Both the position numbers and the translations under genes were made by a program. The notes beneath the pieces are model-generated. The model did no database searches and had not been told where the DNA came from. It worked only from the letters and a program-made list of their open reading frames with translations. Below are positions 10,080-19,118 of a stretch of 54,057 bases of DNA, piece after piece. Numbering within the stretch: the stretch's first letter is position 1; each line of letters opens with the position of its first letter. This DNA is from Elusimicrobiota bacterium (GTDB lineage Bacteria; Elusimicrobiota; Elusimicrobia; FEN-1173): contig JADKHR010000002.1 of NCBI GenBank assembly GCA_016721625.1, positions 1 through 54,057 on the forward strand, read 5' to 3'.

Positions 10080-11076
10080 TCACAGACCATAGTGACCCCC
10101 AAAGGCCTTATAAAAATCGAAGGTCTTTTGCACCCCCTCTTTAAAAGCAACGAGCGGAAACCATCCCGTGGCCTTTTTAAACTTTTCGATATGGGTCACG
10201 TAGTCTCCTGTTTCGACGTTCACATAATTCTCCGGCCAGGGGACGTATTGAACGCTCCCGGAACCAACGGTGTCCAAAATGCGCTGGACCATGTCCTTGA
10301 AAGTGGTGCCGACGCCGCTTCCGACATTGTACACCTGGCCCCGGCAGGCGGGGGTCACGGCGGCCTGCAAGAAGGCCTCCGCCAGGTCGTCGACATAGAT
10401 GTAGTCCCGAATTTGTTCTCCCGACCCGAAGATACGGATCGTTTTATTTTCCATGGCCTGCCGCAACATCCAGTTGACCATGGAATATTTTGAATGTTTC
10501 ATTTGAGACCGTGGACCGTAGGGATTGGCGATGCGAAACAAGACGCAGGGAATGCCGTACATCTCGTGGTAAAACCGATACATGTTTTCAGCGGCGGTTT
10601 TGTTCAATGCGTAGGGGGTGCGGGGGTTGAGGGGATGGTTTTCATCCACCGGAATATTTTGGATCCGCCCGAACTGTAACCGCGATCCCGCGTGCAGAAT
10701 GACGGCGTGGGGTTCACATGGCGAAGGTTCTCCAACACGTTCAAATGGCCCAGGTAATTGATTCCCGCATCCAAGAAGGGATCGTCAATGCTGTCGTTAT
10801 GGCTCACTTGGGCGGCCAGGTTAAAAATGATGTCCTTGTTTTCACGAGGACGCTCATCCCCTCCCGGTCCCGAATGTCCGTCGAGTGGATCTCCACGCGC
10901 CCTTTTAGTTCATGCACATTGAATTCGTTGGCGCCATAGGGTTCCAATCGCGAATCGGCGATCGTCACGCACGCCTTCGCCCGGACCAGTTTATGGACCA
11001 GGGTGCTCCCAATCATTCCCAGTCCACCGGTCACGAGAACATTTTTTCCTTCCAACTCCGCTAAGCCCTTCCCCAC
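10080..11076 (-). CDS. NAD-dependent epimerase/dehydratase, UDP-glucose 4-epimerase-like (frameshifted)
   Basis: Reassembled from three frames: KNVLVTGGLGMIGSTLV (Rossmann site) up to about 10820, SHNDSIDDPFLDAGINYLG.NVLE to about 10700, then PVDENHPLNPRTPYALNKTAAE (YxxxK), RIANPYGPRSQM, GSGEQIRDYIYVDDLAEAF, VYNVGSGVGTTF. About 330 residues. The GTG start at 11076 is chosen because GGAGGA lies four bases upstream (plus-strand 11081-11086); GTGs at 11100 and 11115 lack this. Frame changes fall near 10815 and 10690. It may be a 4-epimerase or a 4-ketoreductase of a nucleotide sugar; position next to rfbF suggests a link with CDP sugars but this is only proximity. Confidence 0.83.
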
Positions 11077-11117
11077 GTCTTCCTCCGATGGGGCCCTCAC
11101 CCGGGCCCCGCCCACTT

Positions 11118-11882
11118 TTAGGGTTTTTGAAAATAGACGACGGAATATCCGGCCGGTTTCAGGTCCACTTGGATTTTCCTTTCTAAAAAGAAAGCATCCA
11201 CCGCTTTTCGGCATCCTTCCCAGTGCCCGTAATCATCAATCACCACGTACCCGCCGGAAACGACGTTGTCGTACAACGTCTCCAAACACACCTTGGTGGA
11301 CTCAAACCAATCCCCATCCAACCGAAGCAGGGCGATGGGCCCCACCGCGTCTTTTTGCGACGGGAGGGTGTCCTGGAACCACCCTTTGACGATCTGAACC
11401 CGTTCGGGGTCAATTCGAAACTCCCTGAACAAAATTGTTTCCACGTTCTTGAGCGCGCCCACGAAATGTCCGATGGCTTTCAGCCTCCCGGACGCGTTGT
11501 TCAACGCCAAGCGCTTGGCCTCGGCGCCATCCAGTTCGACGGGTTCGGGAACCCCTTCAAAAGAGTCAAACAGCCATGTCCTGCGCGCATGACCGGACCT
11601 TTTGGCCGTTCGAGCCATGAGGGCCGAACACCCTCCGTTCCAAACCCCGCATTCCACGTAGGCCCCCCCCAGGTTTCTCCGCTCCACGTCGACGCAAAGG
11701 GTCAGCAAACTAGACAACCCTTCGTAGGGAACCATAGTGTAAGGTCTTAGTTGTCGGAAAAGACGAGCCTTGCTTAGGTTCAATCCCGTGACGCGAAAAA
11801 GTTTCCAGCGATCCAACAGCCACAGATAAAAACGAAAGAGGGCGGGCCTCTTCTTTACCCACTGCTTCGTTCCTTCCAGCAT
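11118..11882 (-). CDS. TylF/MycF-type sugar O-methyltransferase
   Basis: A complete 254-residue protein with the macrocin-O-methyltransferase signature: GAYVECGVWNGGCSALMA (SAM site), WLFDSFEGVPEP, GWFQDTLP, IALLRLDGDWFESTKVCLETLYDNV and GGYVVIDDYGHWEGC with the metal-binding Asp cluster. TylF and MycF methylate sugar hydroxyls in a Mg-dependent way; homologues in O-antigen loci O-methylate polysaccharide sugars, giving capping or decoration. The start ATG follows the GT4 stop immediately, with a GAGGAGG Shine-Dalgarno inside the GT4 tail. Confidence 0.92.
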   Translation of the reverse strand: MLEGTKQWVKKRPALFRFYLWLLDRWKLFRVTGLNLSKARLFRQLRPYTMVPYEGLSSLLTLCVDVERRNLGGAYVECGVWNGGCSALMARTAKRSGHARRTWLFDSFEGVPEPVELDGAEAKRLALNNASGRLKAIGHFVGALKNVETILFREFRIDPERVQIVKGWFQDTLPSQKDAVGPIALLRLDGDWFESTKVCLETLYDNVVSGGYVVIDDYGHWEGCRKAVDAFFLERKIQVDLKPAGYSVVYFQKP

Positions 11883-13109
11883 TTACTTCCTCCTCGAAGA
11901 ACTACGCCCAATGGGCGACCCGCTGTTTCCGTCTCGGTACGTTCGCTCCGTATCTTGGAGCATCCGTTCCAATGAAAAATTCGCTTCCACGTGCTGTCGC
12001 GCCGTTTGGCCCATGCGCGCCGCTTCCTTGGGGTTTTCCAACATCCACCCCAAGGCTTCGGCCAGCTCCCCGTCGCTTCGGGGCGAAACCAACCTTCCGC
12101 ACACCCCGTCACAGATTTGCTCTGAAACCCCCCCCACGCGGGTGGCCACGATGGGTAAAGCGGATTCCATAGCATTTAAAATAACATATGGAAGGCATTC
12201 GTTGTCCACTGAGGGGAACGCAAACAGATCCAGAGCCGGAAGGAATTGAGCCGCCTCCGGCACGTATCCCGGCAACGACACACGCCCGTCGAGGCCCAAG
12301 GACCTCAAAGCGTCCGACAGTTCGGCGGAAGAAGGTCCGCTCCCGATTATCACTAAATGAGCCGTGGGAAATTTGGCCGCGATTTTGGAAAAAGCCCTCA
12401 AGAGGAAGATATGTCCTTTTCGCGGTTCCAAAAATCCGATGGTTCCAATGAGCTGGGCCCGGGCGGGGACCCCCAGGGCTCGACGCAGAGAGTCCCGGTC
12501 CGTGGCCCTTTGAGAGGGCCAGGCGATCCCATTGGGAATCACGCTCACCGTGTCTGAACGAAACCCCCGGCGAGCCCCCCGGGGAACGGGCATGGCCTCA
12601 TTATGAAAGGTTAAAACTCGCCGGGAAACCCCGTAATGGCTCGCCGCCAAAACGGCGGCCCGGTGGCTCTCGCTGGCGGGATATCCGCCGCTGACAACGT
12701 GAAAAACATCTGGTTTCGCGGTTTTAAGAAACCGCCGAACCATCCAATAACAACGAAACATGTTGAGGTAAAAGAAAATCATTCCCGGACTCTTCAGAAA
12801 AGAAAATCGACTTTTCCAGGACCGGTTTAAAGACAAACCCGCTTGGAGAATCCGGTTCCGGGTAATGCTGGGAAACCGTCGGGTGAAGAGGAGGACCTGG
12901 CCTCCCGTCTGTTTCCGGATGTAATCGATGAAGGGCGGATGATCGTGGCAGAGGAGCATCACCTCCCACCCGCGGGATTCCATCCCGCTCAAAAGATCGG
13001 CGACGTATTTCTCGGCTCCCCCCACCGCATGGGTGTCCATGAAATAGAGGAGGCGCCCTTTTTCGCCCGGGCTTTGCCGGGCCAGAGCATCGACCTTTTC
13101 AGTCGCCAT
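11883..13109 (-). CDS. Family 4 glycosyltransferase
   Basis: Intact GT-B retaining glycosyltransferase, 408 residues from ATG 13109. N-terminal YFMDTHAVGGAEKYVADLLSG; C-terminal domain with VIPNGIAWP, LIGTIGFLEPRKGHIFLLRAFS, LVIIGSGP, VSLPGYVPEAAQFLPALDLFAFPS and EC-LPYVILNAMESALPIVATRVGGVSE (E-x7-E region). An in-frame upstream extension to 13229 is possible but has no homologous look. It sits between two methyltransferases in the glycan locus and probably adds one internal sugar. The donor is not evident. Confidence 0.92.
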   Translation of the reverse strand: MATEKVDALARQSPGEKGRLLYFMDTHAVGGAEKYVADLLSGMESRGWEVMLLCHDHPPFIDYIRKQTGGQVLLFTRRFPSITRNRILQAGLSLNRSWKSRFSFLKSPGMIFFYLNMFRCYWMVRRFLKTAKPDVFHVVSGGYPASESHRAAVLAASHYGVSRRVLTFHNEAMPVPRGARRGFRSDTVSVIPNGIAWPSQRATDRDSLRRALGVPARAQLIGTIGFLEPRKGHIFLLRAFSKIAAKFPTAHLVIIGSGPSSAELSDALRSLGLDGRVSLPGYVPEAAQFLPALDLFAFPSVDNECLPYVILNAMESALPIVATRVGGVSEQICDGVCGRLVSPRSDGELAEALGWMLENPKEAARMGQTARQHVEANFSLERMLQDTERTYRDGNSGSPIGRSSSRRK

Positions 13110-13137
13110 GGGGGTGCCTGTTCGTGAACATAAAATG

Positions 13138-13884
13138 TTAGTTCCCTCCGTTTTTCCGCGCCACCGCCAAGAATGAAAGCGCCCAGCGGTCTTCCTGGAA
13201 AATTTTATCCAAAACGAGTGCCGCCACATTGATCAACGGGACCAGGCTTAACTTCCATAACCACCCCAACGGGCGGTCCCAGGGGGGCCTGGGGCGGAGC
13301 GCCCCAAACAACAGAGCGATAATCACCATCTGCCCCGCCGCGGACCAGGCGCCGCCCTGGGCTTTCACCGTTTCCACTTGGAAACCGGCGTTTTCCAGCA
13401 AACGGACCAGACCCTGCGGAGTGTAACGAACGAAATCCCACGGCTCCCCATGCACCGGCCAAACGAAGGGAGCGGATAAAAGGATTCGGCCGCCCGGTTT
13501 AAGTACCCGAAACATTTCTTGGACGTGGGATTCGGGCGCCGGGAGATGTTCAAGAACGTGGATGGACAAAGCGGAATCAAAAGTCTCCGAAGGGAACGGA
13601 AGGGCGGACGCGTCCCCCCAGGCATCGGCCAAGGTGTGCTCGCCATAATGACGATCGCTCCCGGGCGGGTAATCCAGTCCCAGGTAATCCACTCCCGGGA
13701 ACAGGCTCGCGTAGGGTTTAAGCCCACACCCCACGTCGATCAACCGGCCTTTGAATTGGGACGCCACCTGCCGGACGTCCTTCCAGAGGTGATGGCGGAT
13801 TAAGAAAATGTCCTGGTAAAACCGAACGGAGGAAAAATTCTTCCGAATTTGTTTTGCGATTTCAGGGGACGGCGTTGGGCCCAT
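13138..13884 (-). CDS. Class I SAM-dependent methyltransferase
   Basis: A 248-residue protein starting MGPTPSPEIAKQIRKNFSSV. SAM motifs: LIDVGCGLKPYASLFPG (motif I), YLGLDYPPG (motif II), DASALPFPSETFDSALSIHVLEHLP (motif IV with HVLEH) and EMFRVLKPGGRILLSAPF (motif VI). The C-terminal 60 residues are hydrophobic (VIIALLFGALRP..LWKLSLVPLINVAALVLD), suggesting membrane association, which is seen in methyltransferases acting on lipid-linked glycans. The start is three bases after the flippase stop. Target unknown. Confidence 0.88.
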   Translation of the reverse strand: MGPTPSPEIAKQIRKNFSSVRFYQDIFLIRHHLWKDVRQVASQFKGRLIDVGCGLKPYASLFPGVDYLGLDYPPGSDRHYGEHTLADAWGDASALPFPSETFDSALSIHVLEHLPAPESHVQEMFRVLKPGGRILLSAPFVWPVHGEPWDFVRYTPQGLVRLLENAGFQVETVKAQGGAWSAAGQMVIIALLFGALRPRPPWDRPLGWLWKLSLVPLINVAALVLDKIFQEDRWALSFLAVARKNGGN

Positions 13885-13886
13885 GG

Positions 13887-15380
13887 TCAGGCGGTTCCTT
13901 TTTTGCGAGAGAGGAATCGACTCAGATGCTGGCGGATGTTCAAGGTTTGTTCGGCCTTCCAATAGAGAGGAAGCATCCCCCCCCACGCCAACAAAACACA
14001 CAAACCGCTCCTGAACAAATCCGAAGAAAAGGATCCAAGCGGGCGGTCCCCATAAACAACAAGATCCAATAGACGGATGAGCAGAATGGTGTAAAAAGCC
14101 CCCCCCATCAATAAGGCATAGGTCTTAAGGGCCTCCATCCGCCCCATCATGCGCGAGGCCACCCAGAAAAAGGTCAATGAGAAGAAGGCGGCGTATCCGG
14201 CGATGGTCACCGCCGCAACACCCGAGAGCCCCCAAGGGGAAGCCAACCAAGCCGATCCCGCGATGGCGCCCCCGACCCCCAATTCCATTAACGCGAGACC
14301 CCACATTTTATTCCTGGCAATGAAGATTTGTGCCGGGATTTGGGTGGCCGGTAAAAACATGCTTCCAAAAATCAGGAGTTTCAAGGCGGGGATCCCGGGT
14401 GAAAACGTCGGCAGGAACCTTCGCACAATAAAGGACGAGCCGAAATAGGCGGGAGCGAGGACGACGGGCACCAGGAACAAGAACAGGGCCAAGAGGGAAA
14501 GAACCACTTCCGATTTCAATGCCGAAACATCTTCGGTGGCCCCGTATTTTTCAACCAATCTCGGAAAGATAACCGTGCTGAGACGCGTTGGGATATCGGA
14601 GACGGCCCTCGCCACGGTGGACCCCAGGGAATAGAATCCCAGGGAGGCCACCCCCAAGGTCCGGGCAAGGACTAAACTGTCGGCGGAGGAGAGGAACTGC
14701 CACGTGAAGCTTCCCACTAAGATGGGAAACCCCACCCGAACGACAGGAATAGCTTCCCCCCAAGACCAGTACCACGAGTAGCTGAACTTTTTATGCCGTC
14801 GGACCCAATAGGCCCAGAAGGCAGTACGGAACAGGAGCCCCGCGCCGAAGGAGCCCAGGAGGCCGCGGAAACCCCAGACGTAGCAGGAGGGAACAATGAG
14901 GAGGAGGTCCGCGCAAGCGAACAACACTTCGCTTTTGCTGAGAAACACAAAATCGTGGGAGGTGCGAAACGCGGTGATGAAGCACCCCAGGATTCGCTGG
15001 AGAACCACATACGAACAAGAATAAATGAACCCCAGGGCCAGCGCTTTTGGGAATTCAGAGAAATGACGGAGCAGGTAAGCCAGGAAAACCCCACCCACCC
15101 CAACGCCTTCCAAGAGCGACGTGGTGAACATTAAGCGACGGACGTGATCCTCTTTTTCGGGTTGGCCCTTCCCGCGGTAGAAGGGAATTTCGCGCTCGGC
15201 CCCCAACTGAACCCCGGCGCTGATGCTGGCCATGTAACCCGCGGCGATCTGGACCAGGCTCCACACGCCCATTAGCTGAGGACCGAGAAGCCGCCGGGTC
15301 ATGAAGTTGGTCCCCACCGTCACGATCTTCACCAGGAAGCTAGAGAAGATCAACGCGGAGGCGTTCACGAAAATAGCCAT
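13887..15380 (-). CDS. Polysaccharide flippase, Wzx/MVF-type
   Basis: An integral membrane protein of 497 residues with about 12-14 hydrophobic segments. It starts MAIFVNASALIFSSFLVKIVTVGTN, has RRLLGPQLMGVWSLVQIAAGY, the polysaccharide-transport pattern, and ends in a basic tail (RKKGTA). Proteins of this superfamily flip undecaprenyl-diphosphate-linked repeat units across the inner membrane. Start chosen at ATG 15380: it follows the reconstructed upstream stop (15388) by seven bases with GGGGGAG upstream. It is the only flippase candidate found, making a Wzx-dependent route likely, although no Wzy polymerase is recognised with certainty. Confidence 0.9.
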   Translation of the reverse strand: MAIFVNASALIFSSFLVKIVTVGTNFMTRRLLGPQLMGVWSLVQIAAGYMASISAGVQLGAEREIPFYRGKGQPEKEDHVRRLMFTTSLLEGVGVGGVFLAYLLRHFSEFPKALALGFIYSCSYVVLQRILGCFITAFRTSHDFVFLSKSEVLFACADLLLIVPSCYVWGFRGLLGSFGAGLLFRTAFWAYWVRRHKKFSYSWYWSWGEAIPVVRVGFPILVGSFTWQFLSSADSLVLARTLGVASLGFYSLGSTVARAVSDIPTRLSTVIFPRLVEKYGATEDVSALKSEVVLSLLALFLFLVPVVLAPAYFGSSFIVRRFLPTFSPGIPALKLLIFGSMFLPATQIPAQIFIARNKMWGLALMELGVGGAIAGSAWLASPWGLSGVAAVTIAGYAAFFSLTFFWVASRMMGRMEALKTYALLMGGAFYTILLIRLLDLVVYGDRPLGSFSSDLFRSGLCVLLAWGGMLPLYWKAEQTLNIRQHLSRFLSRKKGTA

Positions 15381-15387
15381 TGGCTTT

Positions 15388-17261
15388 TCAACTCCCCCGC
15401 GGGTTTTTTGCCGCGCACGCGTCACTCACGAAAGATAAAAGACGATCGCAACTCTGCCCATCCAATGTTCCAACAAATCGGGTCAAAACCTCCGAATAAT
15501 CCACCCCAGCGGCGGGGCGGGGCGCCGCCACTTCCCGAAGAAACCTTTGCAGTTCCACAGCGCTGGACGCGAAAGGGAATCCCCATGGGGGCAAGGGGCG
15601 GCGGGTATTCGCACCGGGTGAAATTGACGCAGAGGACCGCTTTCCCCAGGACAGCGGCCTCAGCCAGCACGGTCGTGGCGGGCCCGATCACAATATCATG
15701 CTCGTCGAGAAGGGGTTCGATATCTTGTTGGGCCTCCAAACGGACTCCCGAGCGCCCGGCCAGAAGAGACCGGTAGTAAGCCGGGGATTCGGAGGGATGG
15801 GGCCGCACGGTGATTGAAAGCCCTGGAAAACCGGCGAGCACGTCCAACACGGTGTTCAGGTAGACTTCCGGATCTTCAGGCGAGGAAAGACAGCTTTGAA
15901 AGAAGAGGGTGGAGGTCAACAACAAGACCCGGTTCCTTCCGTCTTTGGGAGGAGGCGGAAGTCCACTCGAGCGGACGGATGGATCCAAATAGCACACACA
16001 GTTGGTCACGATGCTCCCGGGATCGCGCCCCTGGGCCACGAACTGGTTTTTTATTTCTCCCCCTAACGCCAGCGTATCCGCGTTCATAAAATAATTTCCC
16101 GAATGATGGCCCGGAAGACCGTGAAGGAGAACGATGTTGGGTAACTTTTTTTTCTTGGCGACTTCCACCACGGCGGCCTGGCGCGGCATGCAGTCGATGG
16201 GCACCAGAACCGCGTCCATCGCCTGGGAATCCATAAAATGGTCGAGAAAGGCGACCCAGCGAGCGATTTGGGTCAACGATTGAATGAACGAGTCTCTCAT
16301 CACGTGGTCCAGCCGAGACCAGGGGGACAACCCCGAAAAAATAAACCTTTCCTGGTATTTCACGCTTTGGGCCAAACCTTCGTAGGTCGACGCGATTTCC
16401 AATAATCGTGACTCGTCTTCCCCCGTCAGTGAGTTCGGAACCGGTGGGACGCCGCCCAGCCGTTCCCCTCGGAGCAAGCGGAAACCGCGGGCCCAGGAGG
16501 CGAACAAGAGGTCCCGTGACGGCGGTTCCAGCATCACCACATCGAAGGCCCGAGACCATGGGGGAACGCATCAGCGCCCGGTAGAGGTCCTTCATGGCGA
16601 CATGGTAGGAGACCAAAAGGCGCCGGCGGTTTGGGGAAGGGGACCGGACCCTCTGGAAAAAAAAGGCCGACCCATCGAAGAGAATCTTGGTCAAATTCTC
16701 CGCCCATCGCGAACGCCGTGACGATTGGTCAAGACTCCAAGCGTAGGCGGGTCCCATCACTTCCCGAACCTCCCAAGCCCGGCTTGGAGGGTTTCCCAAA
16801 ACTTTAAGCTCAAAGGGATCCCGGCTCTTTTCCCGGACACGCTGGAGGGCCTCTAATAGGAAACCGGAAGAGGTTCCCTCGCAAAGAACCACTCGCGGGT
16901 TTTCCCTGGCGATGATCGCTTCGGCAAAAACCTGGGATCGGTACGCCGGTTGAAACTGGAGGTCGCAGAAATAGACGTCGTAAAGTTTTCCGAGAGAAAC
17001 GCCGTGAAACTCCGTAAAATCTTTTCCGTCTAAACCCAGACGCCACTCCCTGGACAGAGCTTGAACGAAGGCGTCCGCCTCACGGGCTTTGGCTTCCCCG
17101 ACATAATCCTTAGGGGAAAGAAAGGGAAGCCCCGCCCCGCGGAAAAGTTCCTGAGCTTCCCACTCCAGGGCCACAAAACGGGTTTGATCCAACGCCGTTT
17201 TGGGAGGCTGGCGGACGTGACGGAACCCCGCGCTCCCCCGAACAAGGACCACCTGGTTCAT
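15388..17261 (-). CDS. Putative GT-B-like surface polysaccharide biosynthesis protein (two frameshifts)
   Basis: Reassembled, about 624 residues. The first half (MNQVVLVRGSAGFRHV...) has a Rossmann-like stretch ENPRVVLCEGTSSGFLLEAL; the second half has PIDCMPRQAAVVEVAKKKKL with IVLLHGLPG, VLLLTSTLFFQSCLS, ITVRPHPSES, and DIVIGPATTVLAEAAVLGKAVLCVNF. The HPSE and S/T-x-x-xE pattern near the C-terminus is typical of GT-B enzymes such as CDP-glycerol glycerophosphotransferases, UDP-GlcNAc 2-epimerases and capsule sialyltransferases. Frame changes fall near 16550 and 15575. It overlaps PseI by ATGA and is followed by the flippase, so transfer or polymerisation of the nonulosonate is a guess. Not assigned to a named family. 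Confidence 0.6.
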
Positions 17262-18340
17262 TTGGGCGGCCGCGCGGCCGGAGGGACGAGGCCCACCAGC
17301 TCCCAATTCAGCGGGGTTCCCCGGCGGATGGCACGGACGGCGCGTTGCCCCAACACCTCCGGGAGGTGCCGGGGAGGCAGACCGTCGCCCGGGCGGATGG
17401 ACCGAACCGTTTCTTCCGTGAAGGGATCTCCCGCCGCCATGTCACGCACAACGAAAAGAGAACGCCGTAACCCGCGGTTCGCCATTTCCCCAGCCCCCAG
17501 AACGAATTCGGCTCGACCCAGTGACTTTTCGGTGGTGCGCACCGCCTCCACGAGCGACTTAAACTCCTGGGGCTCCAATGAAAAGGAACTATCCGGGCCC
17601 GGAATCGCCCGCGAAAGAGTGAAGTGTTTTTCAATCAGGCAGGCCCCCATGGCGACGGCGGCCACGGAGACGGCTATTCCCATGGTGTGGTCGGACAACC
17701 CAATGGGAACGTCAAAGAGCTGGGCCATGGCGGGAATGGCCCGCAGGTTCATTTCTTCCGGTTTGGCCGGATAAGCGCTGGTGCACTTCAACAGCGCCAC
17801 CTCGCGGGCCACGTGATCGCGGGCCGCTCGGAGCGCTTCGCTGATTTCATCCGGAGTGGCCAACCCTGTCGAGAGGATCATCGGTTTCCCGGTACGCGCC
17901 ACCCGTTGAATGAGCGGAATGTCGACGATCTCAAAAGAGGCGATCTTAAAGCAGGGGACCTCGAGCTTTTCGAGGAAATCCACGGCGGTGGCGTCAAAGG
18001 GAGAGGAGAAGAAATCCAACCCAAGGCGGTCGGCCACCTCTTTCAGCTTCGGGTGCCACTCCCAAGGAGTATGGGCTTCCTGATAGAGGTCATAGAGCCG
18101 CCGACCCTCCCACAGGGAACCGGCACCGATACGAAAGAATTCCTTGTCTGACTGAATCGTCAACGTATCGGCGGTGTAGGTCTGCAGTTTGATGGCGTCC
18201 GCTCCCGCGGCTTTCGCTTCCTCCACTATTTTGACCGCCCTGGAATAGTCTCCCCCGTGATTGGCTGACATTTCAGCCACCAGATAGGCGGGAGCGCCTC
18301 CTCCGACTGGACGGCCGTTAATCTTGATCGACGTTGGCAT
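17258..18340 (-). CDS. pseI: Pseudaminic acid synthase (NeuB family)
   Basis: Condenses a 2,4-diacetamido-trideoxyhexose with phosphoenolpyruvate to a nonulosonic acid. The 360-residue protein shows the NeuB barrel: AYLVAEMSANHGGDYSRAV, ADAIKLQTYTADT, FFSSPFDATAVDFLE, PCFKIASFEIVD, LSTGLAT, LLKCTSAYPA, IGLSDHTMGIAVSVAAVAMGACLIEKHFTL, and a C-terminal SAF/antifreeze-like domain (RSLFVVRDMAAGDPFTEE). ATG 18340 has a good purine-rich Shine-Dalgarno (AAGGGAG) and overlaps the formyltransferase gene by 23 bases. PseI versus legionaminic acid synthase is decided by the PseB/PseC/PseG neighbours. Confidence 0.93.
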   Translation of the reverse strand: MPTSIKINGRPVGGGAPAYLVAEMSANHGGDYSRAVKIVEEAKAAGADAIKLQTYTADTLTIQSDKEFFRIGAGSLWEGRRLYDLYQEAHTPWEWHPKLKEVADRLGLDFFSSPFDATAVDFLEKLEVPCFKIASFEIVDIPLIQRVARTGKPMILSTGLATPDEISEALRAARDHVAREVALLKCTSAYPAKPEEMNLRAIPAMAQLFDVPIGLSDHTMGIAVSVAAVAMGACLIEKHFTLSRAIPGPDSSFSLEPQEFKSLVEAVRTTEKSLGRAEFVLGAGEMANRGLRRSLFVVRDMAAGDPFTEETVRSIRPGDGLPPRHLPEVLGQRAVRAIRRGTPLNWELVGLVPPAARPPK

Positions 18341-19118
18341 TGTCTCCCTTCCCTTCAAGATTAAGTTCCTCCAGCAACTGGAGCCGTAAATAGATCTTTC
18401 GACCATCCTGTCGGAAATAGGCGCCCGGATGGGGGGGGAACGTTCGAGCGCGAAGAATGTTGATGAGATCTTTTGCCAAGTAATTTTTTTCCAAATGGAT
18501 TTCATCAATCATTTCGACGTCCGACATCCGGTGCAAAGTCCCTTTTCCCTTTTCCTGCGGGGCGCGGGAAGGTTTATGAACGTCTTTCAGAGGTCCCCAA
18601 GACTCTTGAAACAGACGGAGGCTTTCCGCTTCCAGACGGTGATATAGGCTGCCGCCGGTGTCCCAAGGCTCTTTCGCCACGGGACGTTGAGAAATGATAT
18701 CCCCCGTGTCCACGCCTTCGTCCATATAATGAAGGGTCACTCCCGCCGGGGTACCCTCCACGAGGGTCCACACGTTGGGATAGGACCCCCTATTGAAGGG
18801 AAGAAAACCGGGGTGTAAATTGACGCACCCCCGCGGAAACAGATCGAGAATTTCCTTTCGCAACAGATAACCAAAACTAACCGACACGCCGAGCGTGGGC
18901 CGCAACGCCTTGAGGGCCTGTTGCACCTCCGGGTCACGGAGGGAGGAGCCATCAAATACCCGGCAAGACCTCGGGTCCACCAAAGCGGTCATTTCATTTG
19001 CCCGGATCGCCCGTTTCGACGGATGGACGACCAAACCCACGATCTCCTCCCCCTGCTCCCTTAACCAGCGGAGGACTTTCCATCCGATGTTATTGTTGCC
19101 AAAGTAAACGATCCTCAT
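18318..19118 (-). CDS. Formyltransferase-fold protein (sugar N-formyltransferase candidate)
   Basis: A 266-residue protein of the methionyl-tRNA formyltransferase N-terminal fold: RIVYFGNNNIGWKVLRWL, VSFGYLLRKEILDLFPRGCVNLHPGFLPFNRGSYPNVW, containing the N-x-H catalytic pair, and YMDEGVDTGDIISQ with the catalytic Asp. The C-terminal OB domain of Fmt is absent, as in sugar-amine N-formyltransferases (VioF, WlaRD, ArnA N-domain). Embedded between pseG and pseI, it could formylate an amino group of the nonulosonate or of an aminodeoxyhexose. ATGA overlap with pseG. Confidence 0.85.
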   Translation of the reverse strand: MRIVYFGNNNIGWKVLRWLREQGEEIVGLVVHPSKRAIRANEMTALVDPRSCRVFDGSSLRDPEVQQALKALRPTLGVSVSFGYLLRKEILDLFPRGCVNLHPGFLPFNRGSYPNVWTLVEGTPAGVTLHYMDEGVDTGDIISQRPVAKEPWDTGGSLYHRLEAESLRLFQESWGPLKDVHKPSRAPQEKGKGTLHRMSDVEMIDEIHLEKNYLAKDLINILRARTFPPHPGAYFRQDGRKIYLRLQLLEELNLEGKGDNANVDQD

